From assembly GCA_034509425.1 (NCBI GenBank), contig JAVTVJ010000796.1, positions 248,001-312,000 on the forward strand: DNA of 64,000 bases. Direction: 5' to 3'. The translations under genes and the position numbers were made by a program. The notes beneath the pieces are model-generated. The model searched no databases, was not told the DNA's origin, and saw only the letters and a program-made list of their open reading frames with translations. Below are positions 53,946-64,000 of this stretch, in pieces. How positions within the stretch are numbered: the first letter of the stretch is position 1; every line of letters begins with the position of its first letter. Source of the DNA: Eopsaltria australis. Its lineage: Eukaryota; Chordata; Aves; Passeriformes; Petroicidae.

Positions 53946-55550
53946 CTGGACCAGGCTGTGGGGAAGGGCGAGAGGGAGGTGATGGAGAGTCTGGAAAAAC
54001 CCAGGAAAAGAAGGTGGCTGGGGTAGGGGAGGAAGATGAGCTGCCAGGGAAGGGAAGCTGGGGGAGGACAAACATTTGTAAAGGCTGGGGTGAAGATGAA
54101 AAGGGGGAGGGCTGTGCGTCTGTGTTAGAGGTGTGTGTGCACTGGGGACACCAGCTTTTCTGTGTCCCTCATGTTCCCTGTGGGGTCTGTGCTGGGCTGC
54201 AGGACCCCACAGACACGAAGGGAAGCTCCTGTCCCAGGGACTGGGGCAGGGAGGGGCTGTGGGGCTGGGCCCTGGCCCCCAGCAGATGCTGGGCTCAGCA
54301 GCAGCTGCCTGCGAGCAAGCTCAGAGAGCAGGAAATAACAACCAAACCGCAGAGAGACGGGAAATGATTTTGATAGAGCAGGGCTGGCTCTCGGCTGAGG
54401 CTCTGAAATGTTTGCAGCCAGGGCTGAGGGGCACCCACCAGAGCCCAGGCAGAGGCAGAGGTCTGTCAACTCTGAAAGCAGCCACGAATTTTGGGTGCTT
54501 TGCTGGGTGCAACGCAAGCCTGGTGTGAGCTGCTGGGGCTTTGGCAGCCAAAGAGCCCCCAGAACTGAGGATATGTTGCAAATGTCCCCGTGAGATGGGC
54601 ATTGAGGAGATGCCCCTGCCCCGAGCCCCCACCCTGACACGTCTCTGCCCTGGGGCTTTCTCAGCATCCAGCCCAGGCCTTGGGCAGCAGGAAGGTTTTT
54701 GGGGTGGCAATATGAGGCAGAGGGGGTTCAGCAGGACAGGAAAGCAGCCCCAGGTAGAGGGACGTGCTTGTTTTCTGGCCTCCAGCTCATCCCCCTCATT
54801 GCAGAGCCACCCCTTACCCTCCTTTCTCTGCTGTGCTCCCCCCTTGGCTGCACCCCAGCTCTGTCCTGCACATTCAAACCAGGCCTCATCTTTCACGGGT
54901 CTTTTGAAGGTAAAGTGCGGTGGGGAAAACCCCCCGAGGAGCTGTCAGTGCCTTTTTAGCTCTTTTTTACCAAAAGGGGTGATTTGCAGTGCTGGTGGTT
55001 TTTTCTTGTGCTGGTCCCAGCCCGTCAGGCTCATCCTCCCAGGCTCAGCTCAGCTCACGGGGCTCAGCCTAAAGGCAACGTGGGCTCCTTGACAAGACAA
55101 AATCCCCATCACCTGCTCTGCTGAGCTGTGATCAGCTAGTCTTTTCTGGGCTAAAATTAGACTAAAATCACAGTCCCTCCTCCAGCAACACCAGTCCTTC
55201 AGTGGCTGCACTGGTGAGACACGGTTTTGGTGCTGGTTTTGCTGCCCTGGCCTGGGGTCAGCCTCGCTGCCATGGCCTGGCAGGTGGCTCTGCAGTAGAA
55301 ACCATCACATCACCTGCCAGGTGCTCCGAGTCCCCGCCTCTCCAGCTGCTCTCACACTGTTCCAGACCTGCATCTCCTGCCTCTCGGTCCAGTTTCGTGT
55401 TCCTCAATCTCTCAGCTCCCTCAGGAACCCCCGGAGCAGCGGGGCTGATCTGAGCCCGCGGAGGAAGCTTTGAGCTCACAGCAGCTCCTGCAGAGCTGCT
55501 GGGCTGGGCTGATGAAACCAGCCCCACTCCTGATGATATTTCCTTTCCAG
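53946..55550 (+). other. Sequence upstream of the LIMD2 ATG exon, nothing recognised
   Basis: Probably LIMD2 intron or 5' flank. A pyrimidine-rich acceptor (atttcctttccag) ends at 55550. No other gene, RNA or repeat was recognised. Confidence 0.45.
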
Positions 55551-55628
55551 GTGTTGCAAGAGGCCAGTCTCAGACAGACCCCACAGGCCTCAAGCTCAGG
55601 AGTGACCAGAAGGAGAGGGGACAGGACC

Positions 55629-57958
<2,330 letters not shown>

Positions 57959-58550
57959 GCGGGGCCAGCCCCCCCTCCTGGAGCCCAGCAGAGCCGGAGG
58001 AGCTGAGCCTGGAGCTGACTGAGCTGATGGAAACAGGACCTGGGGCAGGGGAGGGAGGGAGGGAGGGAGGGAAGGGGAGCCCCCCTGTCTTTGGAGGGTG
58101 CTCAGAGGGGTCCTGCAGGCCATAAGGACAGGGCAGAGGGGAGCAGCGTGCAGCCCCCAGACCTGAAGGCCTCTCTCTGCAGACCCCTCTCCCCAGTGAG
58201 ATCAGAGCAGAAGCAGTTGCCCCCCACTGGACCCCCAGCCCTGTTGATCATTTCAGGCCTGTGACCATGGAAAAGGAGATGGGCTGGGGGCTTTTCTAGC
58301 TTGTGAGTCACAGCAGAGCTCCCAGCTCTGCCCCCCAACCCTGCACTGCTGGGGCTCTGGGTATGGAGGGTCCTTGCTTTCCATCAGCTCAGTTCAGCTG
58401 GGATGGTTCAGCCTTAAGGATGTTGCCCTGCCACTGTTTGACAGTGTCTCTTTTTTATATTTGCCTTGGTACGTTCTGCGCTGGAGCCTCGTGGCAGCTT
58501 CACACGCGCTCCTTTATTTTTGTAATACAAGGTTTCCCAGCCTTCCCTGC
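57959..58550 (+). other. LIMD2: LIMD2 3' UTR
   Basis: Non-coding continuation of the last LIMD2 exon. The best poly(A) candidate is a variant AATACA at 58524-58529 preceded by a T-rich tract (cctttatttttg) and followed by a GT-rich stretch (ccttgtcctgtgttcc). No canonical AATAAA is close by. The end is provisional. Confidence 0.5.
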
Positions 58551-58785
58551 CTTGTCCTGTGTTCCCAGGGGCCTGGGGAGGTGGCACTGAGAGTCAGGGC
58601 AGCCTCTGCCTGCCCGGGTGCTGTGGGAAGAGCCTCTGTCCATGTAGGGCCAGGGGAGTGATCCTGGATCCCTGTGCAGTGCTCCGAGTGGGGCTGGGAG
58701 GGAAGGGGAGGGAGGGGAAGGGGCCAGGGGGGTCCTGCAGGCCATGAGGACTGGCCAGAGGTGAGCAGGGTGCAGCCCCTGAGCA
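58046..58785. repeat. Imperfect direct duplication flanking the LIMD2 3' end
   Basis: Segments at about 58046-58160 and 58690-58785 share a G/A-rich lead (gggagggaaggggag) followed by 'gggtcctgcaggccat' and then 'aggac...gcagaggggagcag.gtgcagcccc' with small differences. The two copies are about 630 bases apart. The entry covers both copies and the spacer. Confidence 0.7.
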
Positions 58786-60848
58786 GAACCCCCCTGGGGC
58801 CCCCAAACTTGCCCTGCGAGCTGCACAGCCCAGCTGGAACCTTCCACCAACTTCCAAACGGAGCCCAGACCACCCTCAAAAGGAATTCCCTGGCCTGAGG
58901 ATCCCCAGGCTTAGATCCACCCCTTGCCCTGATCTCACTCTCTCCCCTCCATCAGTCCCTGCCAGGGGCAGGATGGGCACCAGCCCTGGGCTGGCCGGTG
59001 CCACACAGGTCTGGCTTGGATCCACCCCAGATCCAATCCCCTGGTTTGGACAGCACAAATTAATTAATACAAATTAAAAATACAAATTAATTAATGAGCC
59101 CAGCAAACCCTGCCAGGCTGGAGAGATAAATGCAGGAAAACCAGAGAAAGTGAGTGAGTCTGGTTTTAATTATTATTTACCTCCTTCCTCCACACACACT
59201 TTGTACAGGAACCCCAGGTCTTTCAGATTCTACAGGAATTGGGCTTTTCAGAGCCCCCACAGAGCAGCAGCCTGGGATACCAAGAGCAGGAGCCCCTGTT
59301 CCATCCCTGGCTGATCCCATCAGCTCTGCCCAGCACGTCCTGCCTGGGAGAGCCCAGACACAGCCATGGAAACAGGAGATAAGGCTGGGAGAGGGAGAGA
59401 GATGGGGAGGGCTGTGCAGAGGAGGAGGAGATGGCACAGACAGAGCTGTGCTGCTCACCCGGGGCTCTGTGAGCTCCCCCTGCTCAGTGCAGCCCTCCTG
59501 GGGCTCTGGGTGAGCACCCACAGCCAGGCAGCAGCTCCACAGTGAAGTCTCGTGGTCACAGTGACATTTTGGGGACAGCACCTGCTGCATGGCCAGAGGA
59601 GTCTGATGTTGGACAGGTTATTTCTCTCTTTTACTGAAGGGCTTTTGCAAGGGCTCCTGGGGGGGATGGCCTGGGGACACACAGGCACTGCAGGGACACA
59701 GAGCAGGCTCCTGGGGGGCTCCTGGGGGCTCCCAGGGGGCTCAGCCTCACCAGGAGCTTTCGCTGTCCCCAGCACTCCAGTGCTGCCAACACGCAGCAAA
59801 TTTACCCCCCAAAAGCCACCCCAGAGCAGCCCTGCCGAGGCTGTGATGCTGCAGGCTTGGGGCCCCTTCCCCGGCCCCTTCCTTCCTGAGAAGGCTCAGA
59901 AAATGAAAGCAGAGCCCTGGGTTCCCCTTCCTGCCTCTCGCTGGCCTCACTTCCCCATTCCCTCAGCTCCCAGGTGCTGCACAAGCAGCATTTTAACACT
60001 GCCAGATGATTTTGGGGTAGGGAAGCATGAAACCCCTAGGTTTTAAAGGCTGGGTTTTCAGTTAGAAAGAGAACATTAAACCAGAGAAATGATGATGATG
60101 TATCTTTCCTTCCCTCCTCCAAACTGAAATTTGAGATTTTATCCAAAGGCCTTTTTTATCCCCGGGCCCTGGGAGCCCCCAGAGGGCTCTGAGCTCAGTC
60201 CTGCAGCTGAGCCGAGTTCCCAGAAGGTGTCAGGGAATCCTGCAGCATCTGGCGAGGGAAGCAGGAGCTGGGGGCTCAGTTCTGCCTGCAGCCCCCCGAG
60301 GATGCTGCCCTCGGCTGGGGTGGATCCTGCCGGGCTCAGGGCGCTGCAGCAGCGGCTCCAGGGCAGGGAATTCCCAGCACAGCAGCAGCAGAAGCTGCAG
60401 CCGGAGCCGGGGCTGCCCCAGCTCCCGTGGGCTCCAGGGGATGCAGGGAGAGCTCGGGGGCTGCAGTGGCAGCACGGGAACAATCCCTGCCTTGGAGCAG
60501 AGCAGGGAAAACGCCCCAGTGGCACCTGCAGCTCCTCCTCTCCAGGGGCAGAGCTGCTCTGGCCACCCGGGAACAAACGACTGATGATCAACACCTTTAT
60601 TTGTGTCACACCTTCCTTTTGTGCTTCCCCACGAGCACAGAGCTCCCAGCACCAGGGAAGGACATTTTCCAGAGCACAAGAATCCAACCCAGCACAGCCA
60701 TGCAATAAAAGCTGTTTGGGAAAAAATCAGTATGAATCCCCATAAATCCACACACATCCACTCCATCCAGATGTCCGGTTGTGGATGACAGGCAGAGCTC
60801 AGCAGCAGAACCAGAGACAGGAGAGTGGCTCGTGCCAGCATTTCCTGG

Positions 60849-60880
60849 ATAATAATAGTAATAATAATAATAATAATTAT
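60849..60880. repeat. Short (TAA)n microsatellite
   Basis: Repeated aat/taa triplets (ataataatagtaataataa) over about 30 bases, slightly imperfect. Confidence 0.8.
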
Positions 60881-61214
60881 GCAATTCACCCACACCCCAG
60901 CAGGGCTAAACCCAGAAGACAATTCCTGCTGCACACTTTACTGCCCCAAAAGAAAGAGCCCCAGCAGTGTAGCACAGCCAACCTCTGCAGAGATTTTTAT
61001 ATTTTATTTGCTTCAGAAGTGGATTTAGAGAGGAAATGTCCCTCAAGTCCCCTTCTCCTGGGTCATTCAACACACATAACATGAATTACCAGAAATAAAA
61101 AGACAATCGAGGGTCTTTGCTGCATTTTTTTTTGTGCTGTAGTCAGTGTTTTAAGGCTGATCATTTCTACCTTCAAAGCTCCAAGTATTTTTTCCTCCCA
61201 GCCCCAGCTCAGCC

Positions 61215-61300
61215 ACCACACTTCAGGTGGGATCCTTGCAGTGTCCTGGGCAGGGCCAGGGGTGTTCCCTTGCAGCTCAGGATATTCTGTGTGTCTGTGG
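61215..61300 (+). mobile_element. CR1 LINE tail fragment, sense
   Basis: 'ccttgcagtgtcctgggcag' followed by 'cccttgcagctcaggatatt' and 'ctgtgtgtctgtg' resembles the sense-strand CR1 3' terminus (compare the copy at 6345-6470). It is short and diverged. Confidence 0.5.
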
Positions 61301-62224
61301 GGGAGGTTCCAGTTAGGAATGCACACTCTGGATTTATGGAAAGCAGGATTACAGTGGAGCTGCTTTCTTTAGAGAGGGGTGACCAGGAGAGGAATCACGA
61401 GAAAAGTGACAGACAAGGCCAAGATGTGAATCACAAGCAAAAATCCCACTGAACACCGAGGGAAAAGGAGGAGAAAGGCATCAGCTTTGGGAAGAACCTC
61501 CTCAAAGTGAAGGTAACAGGTTCCTGCTGTGGCAAAGGCAGGATCCGTGGGCTCTCACACACAGGGAGTGCCAGGAACCACGGGAGGTGCTTTGCTCTAT
61601 TTCCATGAGACATTTCTGTTCTGAGACAACTGCATTTGATGGTTCTCATCTTGCTGGCCCAGCCCCAGGAGTCACACACGTGCTTGGTTTTCTATTGCAT
61701 CAGCTGCTCAATCCCCTCTTCTGATCAGTCCACATCTCACATTGACAGATACTTCAGTGTTTCACTGACAGCAGCCACATCCTGACTGCAGGCTGGCTGT
61801 GCGAGGGCAGGGGAGGCCAGTTCCTCGAGGGACACAGGGGCACCCAAACACTGGGTGACAGTGACACTGAAGACAGAAGCTGCACGAACAGGAAAATATC
61901 AGCCTTTCAGCAAGGAGAACAGACGAATTTTATAGCAGCACTATTTCCATTTGTTCCTAGCACAATGAGCTGAAAAAAAATATAGCCTGCCAAGTACTCA
62001 GAGGTGTGGTTACCCATTGTCCTGCCCTACTCAGGACAGCAAAGCTCTGCATTGTTCTGCCCCAAATCACTGCTGCAGTCAATGCACGGCCAGCCAGGTT
62101 CCTCCACCCCAGCTGGGAAGCTCCACTTCTGGGAGGGAGCTCAGGGTATCTTCCACTTGTCTGAAATCCAGAGGCTTTCCTTCTCCAAATTTCTGCTTTT
62201 TAAAAGGACAACCACCAAACCAGG

Positions 62225-64000
62225 CTTTCATATAAATGATAATTTTATTGTAAATAAAATGATACATTGGCCTGGCTTTGCACTGCAAGCCCCCGGTCGG
62301 TAAATAGAGACTACTGGGTCAAGGTCTTCTGCGCAATCCAGGTTAAAGCCCTTTCCCCCTGCTCTGCAGCATTCATGGTGACAACAAAATCCTCTTCCTT
62401 TTTGAGCTGCTCCTGGCACACCTACCTTTTCCCTCCTGCTCAGTCTATGTTGGTAACTGGTGCCAATGGGGACTCTTTGGAGCAGCTTCAAGTGCTCTGG
62501 AATATTATTCCAAAAATCCCACTCAAATTGATGCAACCCAACTAACCAGAAAGGGCAAAGATGGGATTTTCTGGAGAACAAGCAAATAACCTGGAATGCA
62601 CAGAATCGTCACACCAAGACCAAAATGTCACTGCTTTGTATCCTAACTGCACCAGGGGCAGGCAAATTCCCCCAAGTTCCTCTCCCATGGGAATCTTGGA
62701 ATTTACTGGATCAATTTAAACAGCTTCAGGTACTGGGACTGATAAGAAATTCTTTGTCAAACAGAGTATTCTCCATTTCTGCAGCACCTTCCATCAGGGA
62801 TCCCAATACTCAATATTCCCTATTTATCCCTCCCTGGAAGGAACAGCAGGAAACCCAACACGACATTTGGAATCGACACAATGGCTCATTGTCAGCCTGG
62901 CACTCCTCCTCCACTCTCCCCTAAATGAGTTTATTCCCAGTTTTTTCCTAGTCTGCCAGGATAAAGAGGCCAGCTAAATTCAGTTTTGAGGTATAATTAC
63001 ATTTCTGTCCACTTGAACCTCTTTCGCTGCCAGGGCTGTTAAAAGCCCCTGGTGTCAGTGTCAGCCCTGAGTTATTCACTGGAGCAGTGGACTCAGGAAT
63101 CCAGATCTTCCTTTTCCAGAATCAAGAGGGCTGTGAGGAAACAAAGAGGCATTTTGGCTTGGCTCTACTCATTATAAACCATCAGCAAATTCTCTGCAAA
63201 ACCAGCTGCTTTTTTTCCTTTTTAAATTCATAAAGGCGTCAAATTAATTTCCCCCCTCCCCCAGCCCGTAACAGTCGATATATATAAAAATCACCAAATA
63301 TGATCTTTTACGATATAAATTAAAAAAAAAATATGAGGCATCACCGTTTACATGATGTAAAAAGAGCTAAAAAAGAGCGATATAAACTACATTCAAAAAA
63401 GTGCATCTCCAAACAGACAGGTAATGCTTTGGCTTGTTCCTGTGCCGAACGCGCCGGGCCGAGCCGGCCCCGTGTTCTCTGTCACTGCACAGCTGCTGTC
63501 ACTGCACAGCTGCCCTCTGTCACTGCACAGCTGCTGTCACTGCACAGCTCTGTCACTGCACAGCTCTCTCTGTCACTGCACAGCTCTCTCTGTCACTGCA
63601 CAGCTGCTGTCACTGCACAGCTCTGTCACTGCACAGCTGCCCTCTGTCACTGCACAGCTCTCTCTGTCACTGCACAGCTGCTGTCACTGCACAGCTGCTG
63701 TCACTGCACAGCTCTGTCACTGCACAGCTGCCCTCTGTCACTGCACAGCTCTGTCACTGCACAGCTCTGTCACTGCACAGCTGCCCTCTGTCACTGCACA
63801 GCTGCTGTCTGTCACTGCACAGCTGCTGTCACTGCACAGCTCTCTCTGTCACTGCACAGCTGCCCTCTGTCACTGCACAGCTGCTGTCACTGCACAGCTC
63901 TGTCACTGCACAGCTGCCCGCTGTCACTGCACAGCTGCTGTCACTGCACAGCTCTCTCTGTCACTGCACAGCTGCTCTCTGTCACTGCACAGCTGTCACT
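62225..64000 (-). other. Putative MAP3K3 3' UTR (minus strand), continuing past the window
   Basis: On the minus strand a canonical AATAAA (plus TTTATT at 62244-62249) is followed within about 20-40 bases by a GT-rich element (ggtttggtggttgtcc), a convincing cleavage site. Upstream on that strand is long AT-rich unique sequence with runs such as 'tatatatcg' and 'tttttttttt' near 63280-63420, typical of 3' UTR. In human, MAP3K3 is the gene convergent with LIMD2, so this is most likely its 3' UTR. No coding sequence of that gene is inside the window, so the name is synteny only. Confidence 0.45.
63476..64000. repeat. VNTR of 16/17/20/21-bp units, about 28 copies, cut by the window edge
   Basis: The invariant 14-base core gtcactgcacagct recurs about 28 times and continues beyond 64000. 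Spacers between cores are drawn from a small set (ct, gct, ctctct, gccctct and close variants), giving unit lengths of about 16, 17, 20 and 21 bases. The core contains a tgcacagct/agctg-type partial palindrome. The array starts abruptly after a CpG-rich patch (gaacgcgccgggccgagccgg). Confidence 0.95.

Larger units (their letters stand above)
58786..62220. other. Intergenic region between LIMD2 and the next minus-strand transcript
   Basis: No coding exon was recognised. Small items seen: a duplicated AT-rich 'acaaattaattaat' near 59055-59095, a (TAA)n run at about 60849-60880, AATAAA on the plus strand at about 60704, and TTTATT (minus-strand AATAAA) near 60597 and 61011. Any of these could mark alternative 3' ends, but none is backed by a clear downstream GT-rich element. 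Confidence 0.4.

Noticed and set aside
63476..64000. CRISPR array
   Set aside because: Spacers are 2-7 bases from a fixed small set, the repeat is only 14-15 bases, and the context is a vertebrate genome. It is a VNTR.

Overview
This window is vertebrate nuclear DNA, almost certainly avian. The evidence is five multi-exon genes with GT-AG introns, near-vertebrate-consensus proteins, GC-rich CpG-island promoters, and many short CR1 retroposon tails (the dominant repeat family of birds). I found no bacterial, viral or CRISPR material. All exon boundaries below were worked out by hand from splice signals, reading-phase continuity and remembered vertebrate orthologue sequence. Every coding join preserves frame.

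Layout from left to right: (1) 1-105, a probable poly(A) end of a plus-strand neighbour (FTSJ3 if synteny holds). (2) 690-17.5 kb, DDX42 on the minus strand, 17 coding exons, about 1004 aa. (3) 16.9-17.9 kb, a CpG-island bidirectional promoter shared with CCDC47. (4) 20.0-28.2 kb, CCDC47 on the plus strand, 12 coding exons, 482 aa. (5) 28.25-28.87 kb, a CR1 relic, then the CRE-rich promoter and a GC minisatellite of STRADA. (6) 29.6-40.4 kb, STRADA on the plus strand, 12 coding exons, 431 aa. (7) 40.7-45.8 kb, a ten-exon RNF113 gene on the minus strand, 326 aa, tail-to-tail with STRADA. (8) 46.2-55.5 kb, a gene-poor stretch with a TG/AC microsatellite, an unassigned CpG island at 47.9-48.75 kb (possibly the distal LIMD2 promoter), CR1 and MIR-like relics and a CCAT repeat. 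(9) 55.6-58.55 kb, LIMD2 on the plus strand, 4 coding exons, 128 aa. (10) 58.6-64 kb, non-coding sequence with a convincing minus-strand poly(A) site at about 62.24 kb (MAP3K3 3' UTR by synteny) and a 16-21 bp VNTR running off the right edge.

The gene order matches human 17q23 (MAP3K3-LIMD2-STRADA-CCDC47-DDX42-FTSJ3) with one striking exception: an intron-containing RNF113 sits between STRADA and LIMD2. In mammals RNF113A and RNF113B are intronless. The genes do not form one pathway. DDX42 and RNF113 both act in or near the spliceosome, CCDC47 acts in ER membrane-protein biogenesis, STRADA is the LKB1-activating pseudokinase, and LIMD2 is a small LIM protein. I see no undescribed system. The points most worth following are the parental-type RNF113 locus, a (RYNDxQ)10 expansion in the DDX42 tail, a GC-AG intron in DDX42, and the terminal VNTR.
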